Part shown: one piece after another, positions 10,394 through 20,302 of the stretch
Layout of the letters: each line of letters begins with the position of its first letter
Numbering within the stretch: position 1 is the first letter of the stretch
Source of the DNA: Halictus rubicundus
Taxonomy: Eukaryota > Arthropoda > Insecta > Hymenoptera > Halictidae
Reading direction: 5' to 3'
Length of the DNA stretch: 64,000 bases
NCBI RefSeq assembly: GCF_050948215.1
Contig: NC_135156.1
Coordinates: 1,240,001 to 1,304,000 of the forward strand
Notes under the pieces: generated by a model
The model's input: the letters and a program-made list of their open reading frames with translations, nothing else
Told to the model about the DNA's origin: nothing
Database searches by the model: none
Made by a program: the position numbers and the translations under genes

Positions 10394-11418
10394 TCGTTTC
10401 CCTCGCTGTCCTTCAATGTCTTCTCCTTCTCATCGCATATCCACATCTTTCCTTCTATCCATATCTTCATATACCCCATTCTGACCCTTTTCCCTTTCCC
10501 TCTCTCTTTCTCCATTATCTGCCTTAGCCTCCATTGTATGTTTCTTTCTTCCCATGTGAGATCATCCTCTATCCTTTCCCGTCTTCCTGCTAATTTTTTC
10601 TTTTCTATCATTACTTTTCTTTTCTGTTCCATTGTCGCCATCTTTACCACTGCCCATTCTCCTTTTCCTATTCCCTTTTTGCCTCTTTTCTTAACTTCTT
10701 CAACCTCGAATTTTTCTCCTATTACTTCTAATAACTTTCGCACTTCCTCCTGTCCGTCTCCTCCATCTTTTATCTCCAACCCTTTAATTACTATGTTCTT
10801 TCTCCTTGTCTCTCTTTCCTTTCTTTCCCAATTCATTTCTATTTCTTTCAGTCTTCTTTCCATCTCTCCTCTTTCCCTTTCTCCTTGATCACTTCCTCTT
10901 TTCCTTTCTATTTCTTCCAACTTTTTGTCTATCTTGTCCTCTATTTTCCCTTCTAACTCTATCTTTTTCACTCTCGCTTCTAACTCTTGAACCGATTTTC
11001 TGTCTCTCTCCCTTTCCTTCTCCCACTCTTCTTTCATATCTTTCATCTTCCTCATTACTTCCGTCATCTCTTTCCATCTCTCTGCTATTTCGCTCATCTG
11101 TTTTATTGTTCCCATTAATGCCCCCTTTATTTCCTCTCTTATTATCTCCCTGATGTCTCCTTGCTCCCCTCTCCTTTCTTTATCCCCTCTCCTTTCTTGT
11201 CGTTCCTCTCCTTTTCCATCCTCCGGCGATCTGTCTGTTTTTCTGCTTTTTCTGAAAGGATCTTTTTCCTTTTCTTCTCTTTCCTCATTCTCTCTCTCCT
11301 TTCTTTTCTTGTCTAACCACTTTCCTAATCCCTCCACTTTGGATAGACTGTTGCACCTTGCTCTTTCTCTATTTCTTATCTTCATTAACTTTCTTGCCGT
11401 CTCTCTTTCCTGTTGCAT
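10360..11418 (-). CDS. Non-LTR ORF1 protein: coiled coil plus RRM-like domain
   Basis: An intact 352-aa frame. Residues about 75-190 are heptad-rich and highly charged, predicting a long coiled coil. They are followed by an RRM-like core (KNIVIKGLEIKDG … WAVVKMATMEQKRKVM) and a C-terminal segment (RERIEDDLTWEERNIQWRLR … VRMGYMKIWI). This order resembles LINE-1 ORF1 proteins, which trimerise, bind RNA and act as nucleic-acid chaperones. There are no zinc knuckles, unlike the Jockey copy in this window. Composition is extreme (mostly E, K, R, G), a consequence of the purine-only bias of the strand. It is the only unbroken frame of this element. Confidence 0.75.
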   Translation of the reverse strand: MQQERETARKLMKIRNRERARCNSLSKVEGLGKWLDKKRKERENEEREEKEKDPFRKSRKTDRSPEDGKGEERQERRGDKERRGEQGDIREIIREEIKGALMGTIKQMSEIAERWKEMTEVMRKMKDMKEEWEKERERDRKSVQELEARVKKIELEGKIEDKIDKKLEEIERKRGSDQGERERGEMERRLKEIEMNWERKERETRRKNIVIKGLEIKDGGDGQEEVRKLLEVIGEKFEVEEVKKRGKKGIGKGEWAVVKMATMEQKRKVMIEKKKLAGRRERIEDDLTWEERNIQWRLRQIMEKERGKGKRVRMGYMKIWIEGKMWICDEKEKTLKDSEGNEWGAKEKGREK

Positions 11419-11630
11419 AGCGGATGCATAGCCATCCCCGGGGTGTAGAGGGGAGTAAACTGTTCTGGTGTTAGGTAGCGAACCCCCGCTGTGTGCGGCT
11501 CTTTGCTTTTGTTGCGAGCATCTCGAGCGCCTTCTCAGGTTGCCTTGCTAGGGTTCCGGTGCGTATGGATTAGGAAAACGTGGTAGTATCCATACTAACG
11601 TTCGCCTCCGGCAAGTATGAATAGACCCTT
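11419..11630 (-). other. 5' UTR of the purine-rich non-LTR element
   Basis: About 210 bp upstream of ORF1 are GC-richer than the body. The block is almost repeated at 47948-48155, where no ORF follows. Comparing the two places the element's 5' end near 11628-11631, after 'agaccct'. An internal promoter would be expected here for this class, but I see no specific motif. Confidence 0.6.
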
Positions 11631-11835
11631 AGGCGGCGCGCAATGCCAAGTACATACCAACATGGCGACACTCGTATCTGTCAAAAACGCTTAAAATCCC
11701 TCAACTTTACACACGTATAACTTTTGAACCAGTGAATTCCTAACATTAAAACTTGGATTTTTTTGCATTTTCTTGTCAAAATCTACAGGATTCTAGTAAG
11801 AAAAAGTAAAAATTTCTGGGTTGCCAATTTCAAGG

Positions 11836-12465
11836 TCACTGTAATTCCTCTAAATAGAAAGATACCCAACTACCTTTTGTATCACGAATCGATAGAGTAT
11901 CAAATTCTGTGTAAAAATGTATTGACCATTAAATGTCCTAGATCTAATATTTAAAAACTAACATTCAAGTTAGCGTATCAACACAAAAGATTGTTGCAAC
12001 ATAAAACAAATACATTTTTTTCTTATTTTACAATTAATGTCCTAAATCAGTTTCTACTGCATTTTTCACATGTTCTGATTCTCCCCACATGCAAGTTACA
12101 GTATAAGTTATCTTTATCCTTTGCATGAATGTTAATTATATTTTTCGAGTTTGTTTTCATATACAATATAAATATTGCCTTTTGTCTACAAAACAGAGTT
12201 CGAATTGTTACGTCTCATGCATTTGTTACGATACGATAACAACTTGAAATTAACGATTTTCAATTTTTAGCACTATGTTCTTTCTACTTCTTGTGCCCCT
12301 TTTACAATTTTCCCATTATTTTGCGGATAAAAAATGCTAGGAATCTTAGAAATTAAAAAATAACACCTAATCAATATTTTACGTGTCTAAGCTACCCAAA
12401 ATGTAGCCACTTTTTAACATCCTCCTTTACACATTCGGTTACTTGTTTACAGGTGTTTTTCAAAT
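11836..12465. other. AT-rich stretch without recognised feature
   Basis: I see no gene, RNA or clear repeat here. The text continues the arm and then becomes AT-rich single-copy-looking sequence. Confidence 0.5.
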
Positions 12466-12469
12466 ACAG

Positions 12470-13000
12470 TGAATCCGCGGTTTATGTCAGCAACCCAGGT
12501 CTTGTCGTCGTAGAGACACTATTCTTTGATGCAGTGCTGAATGTAGAAAAGCAATAGTCACCGCCAATTACAGTTTGCTGCGGTTTGTAAACACGTCCTA
12601 ATTCGTGTGTCTTACACATTATCTGTCACAGTCACAGCGGGTAAATGCAGCCGATGAGACTCTACTATTCTTTGATGCAGTGCCAAACGTAGAAAAGGAC
12701 AGCGAAGCTCGAGAACTTCTTTATTTTTCATTATTTTTTATGGGACTTTCACCAACACATTCATGGCATTCTCCTAATGAAAATGATCCCAAATATGATA
12801 TAATTCCAATGATACTTACTTGTGTAATGAACGATGAAAGTAACTTTCGATTATAATTATATTAACGGAAAATTAGTGTAAATACGATCCGAATTGTACC
12901 GTGTTTGGTAACATTTTCATTAGAAAAATGCCACGAATATGTTGGTGATAGTCACATAAAAAAATAATGAAAAATAAAGAAGTTTTCTCATTAGATTAGT
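12470..13000. repeat. Foldback-type repeat related to the 55.6-60.2 kb element
   Basis: The block 12712-12835 and 12870-12999 form an inverted pair ('cttctttatttttcatta' against its inverse). The text 'ttctttgatgcagtgc' occurs twice upstream (12531 and 12669). The right arm resembles the 315-bp repeat at 57650-57780. No TSD was found. Confidence 0.5.
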
Positions 13001-13790
13001 GGTGGTCTCCAAGTTTCACACGGCGGCACTCGAGCCTCTTAGTCCCTCACGTGGTATAACCCGCTGTAGGAGGGATAATTCCACGACGGCTAATTTAGAA
13101 GCCTCAGCGACGTATATCCCGGATTCAGCAAACAATATGCTCCTATTCTCCTGTAGTCATCAGCCATCAGTTTAGTAATACAAGAATTGCGCCAGCTTGA
13201 TAATAACACCGTAAAATACTATTTTTTAAGATAAGTAAATATTTTATCACTATAAATGGAGATAAGTTACGTTAAGTGCCGACTATTGACATCCGACTAG
13301 CCGACATCGCTCTGTTGCAGTCACACTCAATACGCTCGTTTGCTGTCTTCGTTGAGCGATTCGGCCAATCGCGGAAGACGTGTAGCGCGTAGTGGGAGCA
13401 CCACGTGGTACCTACGAGTTTCTCGTGCCAACACTCGCCGAGCGAATAATACTAGTACGAGCTTGTTACGATTCCTCTGGTACTATCGGGTTTCATTCTA
13501 TTAATTTACTATTAGTCTTCCATATAACTCATCTTTGTTTTTCATAAAATATGCACAGCTGTCTCTATTATGGTCGTCTACCAATAATGTTGATAAATTT
13601 TATACGTGCATGTATGTGTGTGACTATTTCCAGCTTGCGACTCCATCGGCATTGATCTACATAGATCCATATCTAGCAACACTGAGGGACAACTCTTTTG
13701 TCATTATCTCTTCGAGTCTTTTATGTGGATGTTGATCCAATCTCCCCATTAGACAACACACCTCATCATTATACAATTCCAATTTTCTAG
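13001..13790. other. Unassigned sequence left of the old LTR copy
   Basis: No convincing gene. A TGTTACG at 13466-13472 matches the start of the LTR seen cleanly at 34146, but the next 320 bp do not align with that copy. Either the old LTR begins here with an insertion, or its first part is lost. Confidence 0.3.
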
Positions 13791-14063
13791 GTTGAAATGT
13801 CTCTGAATTTCTTTTCCGGAGAGCGAGAAACGTCCCAACAGACCCCTCCGTTTATAGAAGGCATACCATACGATTTCTTAATATTGAAATCTTGAGAATT
13901 TGTCAGGATAGTTTCTGATAGGAAATATCCTAGATACCCTCATTAACCCTTTTTTTAAACAAAGATCGAAGTGAAGCCCGATTTAATTGGAAGCGACAAA
14001 AAACGAGAATGTGACCCTACGTGACATCAAATTATAAACAGTGCACCCTATTCATTTTTAGGG

Positions 14064-14070
14064 TATATAA
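14064..14070 (+). promoter_or_regulatory. TATA box of the old LTR copy
   Basis: TATATAA in the conserved setting 'gg-TATATAA-accc', followed about 25-30 bp later by 'tcctcttcgg', where transcription would start. The R1-clade fragment is inserted just after that point. Confidence 0.55.
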
Positions 14071-14090
14071 ACCCGTTCATTTTCATCCTC

Positions 14091-15294
14091 TTCGGATAGT
14101 AAACCTTTTTTTTCCGTGGGAAAATGACTTTACGCATACCCCGGCTCCCTGGGGGGGGGGGGGGGGGAGCCGGGGTTATGTGGGACCGTCCTTGGGGGAA
14201 ATCCCCTAAAGGCTACCCACTAAAAACCCACGCCCACCTAAGCTAAAGGGGAGGTGCCTGGATCACACGAGTACTCAACAGGACACCTCCCAGCTATCAT
14301 CATACCCCGGGGGAGGGGTTAACCTCCCCCACTGCCTACGCTATAAGACCCCGGGCGGAGGGACCCGCCCGGTGTCCCCATCCCTGGAGCCTTCGGATTG
14401 GGCTTCCCGAGCCCCAGCTCGGTCCACCCACAGTTCCCGGAGTCTTCGTGCCCCGCTCGGAGCCGGTATCCCGAAGGAACCAGCCCCGGCCGAGGCAAGA
14501 AGACGCCGCCACCGGAAGGAAGGGCCGTCGGAGGCGCGATCCGGCACGCCCCGACCCTTCCTTTCCCCAAACCCCCCACGGATCCCCCTCCCCAATCGGG
14601 GAGGAACGGACCGACACCCCCCCACACCGGGAAACTAACCCGGGGGGTGTCGGCCTATCACGGGGGGAGCTATGCTCCCCCCCGGGGGCCCGGGTCAGCT
14701 CACACCCAGGGCCCCCAAGTTCACCGCCCCCAGTTGTGGGGGCATAACAGGGCGCGGGGAAACTCCCCGCGCCAGCCCCACCCCCCCCACCACCGGGGGC
14801 ACACGTTGGCGCGGGGGAGACCCCCGCGCCCTCCCTACCCTCTCCGCCCCCCTCCTGGGGGGCACACGTCGGCGCGGGGGTCGTCTCCGCGCCAACACAC
14901 TCCTAGCCGAGCCCGGGTCACGCTCCCGGGCCCGCTCGGCGGCCTCCTTCCGGGACATCACGTCCTCGCAGAAGGAGGCCACCGCCTTCCACGACCTCAC
15001 GCTGTCGACCATGTGGTCGACCACGGTCGACAGCGAGAGGTCCCACCCTTCCACCGCGGCTCTAAGGACACGGCGCGGCTCAGCCCAAGCTGGGCACTCC
15101 TCCAGAGTGTGCCGCGCCGTGTCCACATCTTCGCCGCAGTGGTGGCACTGCGCGGTCGGCTCCCCCCCCCTTCTGTGCAGGTACTCTCCGATGCAACCGT
15201 GGTCAGAGAGCACCTGCGTGAGGCGGAAGGTCAATCTTCCCCGCTTCCTGCACCATATATAAAATATGAGCAGGAGGTTCGGATAGTAAACCTT
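14091..15294 (-). mobile_element. 5'-truncated R1-clade retrotransposon with 17-bp target duplication
   Basis: The sequence TTCGGATAGTAAACCTT occurs at 14091-14107 and 15278-15294. Between them is a GC-rich minus-strand fragment whose 3' end is the A-tail seen as a T-run at about 14106-14113. A short 3' end plus a long duplication is the signature of target-primed reverse transcription that stopped early. The 3' UTR region (14114-14690) holds a G-run of about 17-18 bases inside a palindrome (ccccggctccc … gggagccgggg at 14140-14176). The coding tail is described separately. Confidence 0.88.
14695..15234 (-). pseudogene. R1-clade ORF2 C-terminal fragment with zinc finger
   Basis: The minus-strand frame reads LTQVLSDHGCIGEYLHRRGG, then CHHCGEDVDTARHTLEECPAWAE, the C-terminal CCHC-type finger found after the reverse transcriptase in R1, TRAS and Waldo elements. 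This is followed by the LSTVVDHMVDS…FCEDVMSRKEAAE helix typical of their tails. Everything upstream (endonuclease, RT) is missing because of 5' truncation, so it cannot act alone. The proline- and arginine-rich last 70 residues may be read-through into the 3' region. Confidence 0.82.
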
Positions 15295-15530
15295 CGAATC
15301 AAGTTAACCTTATAGATTCCGGTATTTCGGTAATATTTCTATTTGGCATTCAACAATTACTCTTAACCTCCGCATTGCCAGTGCGTCAACACCGTGCACC
15401 TTAGGTAACAATACTTTTATTGTATACTTATATTCAATTCGATCACGACACCAACACTTGCAGTACACATTTAAATATATCTGTGTTGCTTGGTAAATCG
15501 CGCAACCTCTAAAACCCTTAATTATCATCC

Positions 15531-15720
15531 TTAACACTAGAACTACCGAACCAGTCAAAATGACTGGTGGATGATTTCTTCTTTCACGATTAGTGAAACT
15601 ATGAAAAAGTTTTCTGGAGAAATTTTTTGATGAAAATGAAACCTGAGCATACTCAATCTTGTTGTTATTATAAAGCGATAAGTCTAAGTAACGTTTAGGG
15701 CTCGGTAGTTCTAGTGTTAA
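15531..15720. mobile_element. TTAA-flanked MITE (15535-15716) in the old LTR
   Basis: Perfect inverted ends CACTAGAACTACCGA are flanked by TTAA on both sides (15531-15534 and 15717-15720), the piggyBac pattern. The 182-bp element has no ORF. The other LTR copy lacks it at the equivalent point, giving a natural empty site. Confidence 0.88.
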
Positions 15721-15850
15721 TATCCTCATCTAGTAATTGAATGTTCCCACACGATAAATCTTACCGCTCGGATTGTATAAAATTGTACTAAATTATATTA
15801 GTTAAAACTGTACTAAATTATATTAGTTACGAGGCCTACTAACTATTCTA

Positions 15851-16218
15851 GCGGCTCCCTGATTTCGCATCAGGTTTGTCCGCATCCTACAGCTCCCTGA
15901 TTTCGCATCAGGTTCGTCTGTGAGTCATCTAACCTCCCAGTGCCTCCCCAATTTCGCACTCGGTTCATCCGCGCTATTATACAACCTCCTAGCAGCTCCC
16001 CAGTTTCGCATCGAGTTCGTCTGCCCGTTTCTCTCAGTGACTCCCCAATTTCGCATTGGGTTCGTTCACGAAGTTTCACCCTCCTAACAGTTCTCCGGTT
16101 TTGCACCGGATTCGTCTGCGTTTGACTCCATTTCTGGAGTCTTTCTGATTTCACATCATGTTCGTCCTCGACGTCTATAATTCTAGCGGCTTCCCAATTT
16201 CGTATTGGGTTCGTCCGC
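15851..16218 (+). repeat. Array of eight 33-nt covarying hairpins, old LTR copy
   Basis: The units start at about 15851, 15889, 15940, 15992, 16037, 16087, 16134 and 16186. The well-kept ones are 33 nt: 4 nt, CTC, 6 nt, loop TTCGC, 6 nt, TTCGT, 4 nt. The 4-nt ends pair (GCGG/CCGC, ACAG/CTGT, GCAG/CTGC, GTGA/TCAC) and the 6-nt arms pair (CCTGAT/ATCAGG, CCCAAT/ATTGGG, TCCGGT/ACCGGA), while the connecting bases stay nearly fixed. Units 3, 4 and 7 have mismatches. The same array is at 34976-35329. Confidence 0.85.
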
Positions 16219-16384
16219 GCACCTAACTAACAAATTGAAACCATATTCCTGGGGTAATAATCCATCGCCGGCCTCTCGCGCTGCTTGCAGCCCTGGCTCG
16301 TAACATTAGCAATAATAATACCTGGCGTACCTATTAATTTTTACTTGAATACTCAAGGTTGAAACGTAAATCGTAGGTTAAGGG

Positions 16385-16855
16385 TTTAAGTAATCAAGCA
16401 GGAGTGACAGATATGAAAAAAGTCAAAAAACTTTGTTTCGCTTCCACCAAAATGAATTTGGAAAAATACATAGATATGCTCGATGGTGTGTTAATCCCAT
16501 TTTTAGAAAATATAGTTGGTCAAAATAAATTTATATTTCAGCAAGACAACGCAGCGATTCACGTTTCAAAATATTCCTGTGAATGCTTTCAAGCACAAAA
16601 CATTCCTGTGATGGAGTGGCCACCATGTAGCCCTGATATGAACCCCATTAATAATGTATAGGGCACACTGGTAAGGAAAGTATATGCCAATGGCCGTGAA
16701 TTCGCCAATATTGACAGTTTAAAAGAAGAAATTAAACGCTGCTGGGAAGAGATTTCTAATACTGTGATAAATAGTCTTATAAATTCAATGACAAATCGAG
16801 TTTTCGCTTTAATCCGAAGTAATGGCGGCCATACTAAATATTTTTGTAATATCTA
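16385..16855 (+). pseudogene. Tc1-like DD34E transposase C-terminal half, inactivated
   Basis: The frame MNLEKYIDMLDGVLIPFLEN leads to FIFQQDNAAIHVS and CSPDMNPINNV. Thirty-four residues separate the aspartate from the position of the catalytic glutamate, which here is asparagine (NPINNV instead of NPIENV). The next tryptophan codon is TAG, after which the frame continues as GTLVRKVYANGREFANIDSL to the natural C-terminus near 16852. The N-terminal half is missing. The sequence just upstream ('aagtaatcaagcaggag') recurs inverted at 19566-19592. Confidence 0.83.
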
Positions 16856-16859
16856 TATA

Positions 16860-17680
16860 TTTTCAATTTTAAATTTGTTTCTTTACACGTGCGTTTAAAC
16901 GAATTTCATACGAAAAATATGGTTTTGTTTATAAACATTTTTGCATAAATGTGTAGGTAAAGATATATGTACAAATGTTATAGTATATAAATGTATTTAT
17001 AATCTTCAGTTATTATTATATGATTCTTGTTAAAATTTGGAACCTTTAACCCCAAGATCCTTATCTTCTTACGTCTTTTTAAACAAATTTCGCTCAGTGT
17101 TAGATTTTTATGACTGTTAGCGTAAGATCGATATAATGCTATCTGGAAGCGATATCGGATCGATGCAGAACCGATAAAGAAACCAGTTATAAATTATGAC
17201 ATACTTTATTTTGAAACCTGTATTAGATATCATAATATTTCTTTACTTTTGATGATAAGACACGTTTGTTCGTTTAGTGTAAAAGTACGTAATTTTTCAT
17301 ATTGAACTTTGAGAAAGAAAATGGTCGAATTTAAACATTTGTTTGGCGCAATAGTACTTTTTTTTATTTATTTGATTTAAACTGATAATTAAAAGACAAT
17401 CAATTTCGTGGGAAACTAGTAGCACCATACCACCATTTGTGATTATTACAAATCAGTTACGGAAAATGATTTAAATACTAAATGTGTATCTTACTAGTTG
17501 CAAATTTTTCTGCTTAACTTTCCACCTAATTCCTTTCCAGTCAGGCTTTCTTTCCCTCTGACCACTGTACTCGTTCGACTAATTATGGCGCAAATACATC
17601 TTTCTTAAATCGTGCACAATGATATTGCAAGTCTCGCTGAAAACTGCTATTTTTAGTAAGTTGAATTACTTAGCCAGTTT
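16860..17680. other. AT-rich stretch without recognised feature
   Basis: No supported ORF, RNA gene or clear repeat before the right inverted arm at 17685. Confidence 0.5.
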
Positions 17681-17949
17681 GGCTAAACTTTACTTGAGGA
17701 ATCCAGAAATTTTTAACTTTTTTTTTGTAATTCAATAGATGTTGACGAGAAAATGCCGAAAATCCAAGTTTTCATCCTAGGAGATGAATAGTTTACAAGT
17801 TGTGCATGTGTAAAGATGTGCGATATTCAGCGTTTTTGACAGGTAGGGGCACCGGCATATTGGTATGTATTCAGATATCGTCCAATGAGCGGAGGCGCGA
17901 AAATGTTAGTCTGGGTTAGGTTCGTGAGGGGCGGGGTAGGCGGGGGGCG

Positions 17950-18215
17950 GAAAGATGGTCACATAATTCGAACCCTGGTCATTCGCGTGGAAACATGGTA
18001 CGTTAACATCACACTTATATATTGTACTTGAATATTGTATTTTACGAGAATAATGCAACTTTAATCGTTAATATTTCACAAACCATTGACTATTTGCCTT
18101 ATAATGGGGTGTATTCGTAAACAGGAAAACGAGAGCTTATAGCTCTACACTTGTGTGTGCAAATTTTCAGCAAAGTCGGTGACCCGAAGGTCGCGGAGTC
18201 TCCTTGTTAGATCTA
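17950..18215 (-). repeat. Single arm of the tRNA-module inverted-repeat family
   Basis: It aligns, inverted, with the arms at 22771-23070 and 24330-24618. The outer end reads CAAGGAGACTCCGCGACC on the minus strand, and at the inner end a tRNA-like 3' half remains (GACCAGGGTTCGAAT). It is more diverged than the other pair and has no partner arm here. The TTAA MITE lies just outside it. Confidence 0.6.
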
Positions 18216-18382
18216 AAAAATGCACTGTAGTAACGGTGCAATTCGAGAACCTTGTATGTGTGTCGTGCGCATACGTTAGCGCGGAAGTAGCGTCGTTCCC
18301 GCTAGTCAGTTTTCTTTTGTACTGCGTTCCTAGACTTTTCCGCGTGTGCATCGCACAATGACCATTCGTATCGATATAGTTA

Positions 18383-19151
18383 TTAAGGGGGCCGGCAGGT
18401 CGACTCTGTGTAACCACACACATACATGAAATCTATATACGTATATGAACTTGCAAGGGTCAAAATCTTGACAAATTGACGCTTCAATATTGCAATGAGC
18501 AGTTTAAAAGTGGTCACTTGTGTTTCCTAAAAGTCCAATCTACGTCTGTCCAGAGCCCAAACTGCGAATTTATACCTCATCGTCGAGTAATTTGCAATAT
18601 TCGGCAGCATACATATCGTACATATGTAAACCTGTAATATCGATCTGCATTATCGACCGTATTCTATCGCAAGGTACAGTATTTGCCGCGGGGAGACCGG
18701 GGCGCTAGTAAGCGGAACCGCGAAATGGTGCGTTTTTTTCTAGACATTTTACGCCTTAAATAAGTAAGTAATCAATTAAAAATGCATACCACCGTGTTCG
18801 TACATGTCTTTGCTACGTCTGTCCAGAGCGTTTTTTTCGATACGAACACTAAATCTCTCGAAATGAAGAGAATCTCTCTGCGGCAGCCATCTTGTGACGT
18901 CATCCTTGCTTCAGAAAGCGAGATTTCTGCCGAATATTACAAATTACTCGACGATGAGGTAGAAATTCGCAATTTGGGCTCTGGACAGACCTAGATTGGA
19001 CTTTTAGGAAACCCAAGTGACCACTTTTAAACTGCTCATTGCAATATTGAAGCGTCAATTTGTCAAGATTTTGACCCTTGCAAGTTCATATACGTATATG
19101 GATTTCATGTATGTGTGTGGTTACACAGAGTCGACCTGCCGGCCCCCTTAA
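18383..19151. mobile_element. TTAA-flanked MITE with 220-bp inverted repeats (18387-19147)
   Basis: The ends read GGGGGCCGGCAGGTCGACTC, inverted on each side, with TTAA at 18383-18386 and 19148-19151. The inverted repeats extend about 220 bp, and the centre has no ORF of substance. The TTAA target fits the piggyBac group. A related end lies at 63584. Confidence 0.87.
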
Positions 19152-20302
19152 TCCATAATATACGCAATAAACGTATTTATACCTGCGTAGACTCGTTAAA
19201 TCCTAACAGGCACCTTCTAAATTTTCATTGCAGGCACAGATAAAACACATAAAAATCGTGTCATTTACTCTTTTCTTCGCAATTGCGACTGAAAATAGTC
19301 TTTTAAAAAGGTTATTTCTACATCACCTAGTAAACTAATCCTTCTAACGTCTAAAAAAGGACTCAAGCCATTTCGTACAATTGTAAAAGAGTTATTCGTT
19401 TTTTAAGGATGTACGAATACCTTTTACACCCACTGTATGTAGGTACCTATATCGAGACACATATATATGTCTGTATACATCGAAAATGATTAAAGATTAA
19501 ATGTATATTTCATAGGTTGTTGAAATTGTTTTCAAACGCATCCTCGCATCTCATATCTGTGACTTTTCTCCTGCTTGATTACTTAAAACCGTGCTAGGTT
19601 CTTAGAAAAGGGCGAGGTGTTTTGATGAGCGGTAGAATGACTGGACAACTTATTGGTAACAATGTTGAGGATATGATAGGAGACGTGTTGTTCTTATCAT
19701 AAAGCACAGCGTTAGTGAATAAAGGAACTTTAATACAACTTGGAACGGTGAACTTATTACATATATACCAGGTATATCCTGCCTAACCGACTCTTTTGTC
19801 GAACTGACTCTGGGCAGACGTGCAACTAACGTCTTCCTCGCTCTCGTCTTGTGCCGATCGTCATTTTAACTTCCGAAAGTCATTTCGACTTCTGACGCAC
19901 ACTCTATTAGGCTTTTTCAAGTTGTTACATTGTAACAGCCAAAGCGACGCCGCGCCGACACCCCGACATTCCCCTATGTGAGTTTTACTTACAATCTGAC
20001 TACTTTATTTCAACAAACAATAACTTTTATTGTAATTAGAACGACTGCACAACATTGTAGCTTTTGTGAGAATTGGCTGAAGACTAAAGACTAGAACGGA
20101 AAGATGCTTCTAAGGGATGTGAACTGTTCTGGCGCCAGAAAGTCCCAGAAAAAATCGGACGAGTCCCGTCGCTTCGGAATCAGGAGCCTTCGGCTCTCAG
20201 ACTAATTTATTGCCTCTAGTCAGGTGGTCGAAGTCTTTGGGATTTGGTGTCAAATTCTAGAGACGCTTTCTAGGTTTCGCAGTGCGTTGCGTCTCAACAA
20301 CA
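19152..20302. other. Unassigned stretch with repeat scraps
   Basis: A Tc1-like end is recognisable near 19393-19437 ('aaggatgtacgaatacc'). The piece at 19566-19592 is an inverted copy of 16384-16400. The part 19600-20100 has a mixed composition that could be an old LTR, but I found no ends. No gene. Confidence 0.35.

Larger units (their letters stand above)
4567..11630 (-). mobile_element. Purine-rich non-LTR retrotransposon, interrupted by a mariner
   Basis: Read on the minus strand it has a 5' UTR (11630-11419), ORF1 (11418-10360), ORF2 with endonuclease and reverse transcriptase (10393-4659), and a 3' end running into a TATG repeat at 4567-4585 rather than a plain poly(A). The sense strand is strikingly purine-rich, giving proteins full of K, E, R and G. 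The mariner at 6170-8590 splits ORF2. Frameshifts and a deletion in the catalytic box make this copy dead. It belongs to the endonuclease-bearing non-LTR class; I do not assign the clade. Other fragments lie at 35640-36015 and 47948-48155. Confidence 0.85.
13795..16304 (+). repeat. Old copy of the large hairpin-bearing LTR, with two nested insertions
   Basis: The segment aligns through its length with the solo LTR at 34146-35416: the 'cgtcccaacag' block, the TATA region, 'ccgcattgccagtg', 'cgttcccacacgata', the hairpin array and the end 'ccctggctcgtaaca' at 16304. Two insertions interrupt it: an R1-clade fragment (14108-15277) and a TTAA MITE (15535-15716), both absent from the other copy. 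The first about 60 bp are missing or displaced. The copy is diverged, so it is older than the 34-kb copy's separation from it. Confidence 0.75.
11648..17865. repeat. Inverted-repeat pair (about 185 bp arms) enclosing 6 kb
   Basis: The left arm (about 11648-11835) and right arm (about 17685-17865) are diverged inverted copies. Matching landmarks are 'ctgtcaaaaacgct' and 'aaaacttggattt' on the left and their inverses on the right, and both ends read 'acataccaa'. Between them lie the old LTR copy, the R1 fragment and a Tc1 relic, so this may be the shell of a DNA transposon that collected later insertions. No transposase belonging to it is visible. Alternatively, two unrelated copies face each other by chance. 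Confidence 0.5.

Noticed and set aside
14398..15315. 305-aa GC-rich + strand ORF
   Set aside because: Shadow of the R1-clade fragment, whose zinc finger is on the minus strand. No recognisable domain.
15851..16218. CRISPR-like array
   Set aside because: Units are imperfect, hairpins vary in step, spacers are similar in both copies, and the array lies in a eukaryotic LTR. No cas genes.
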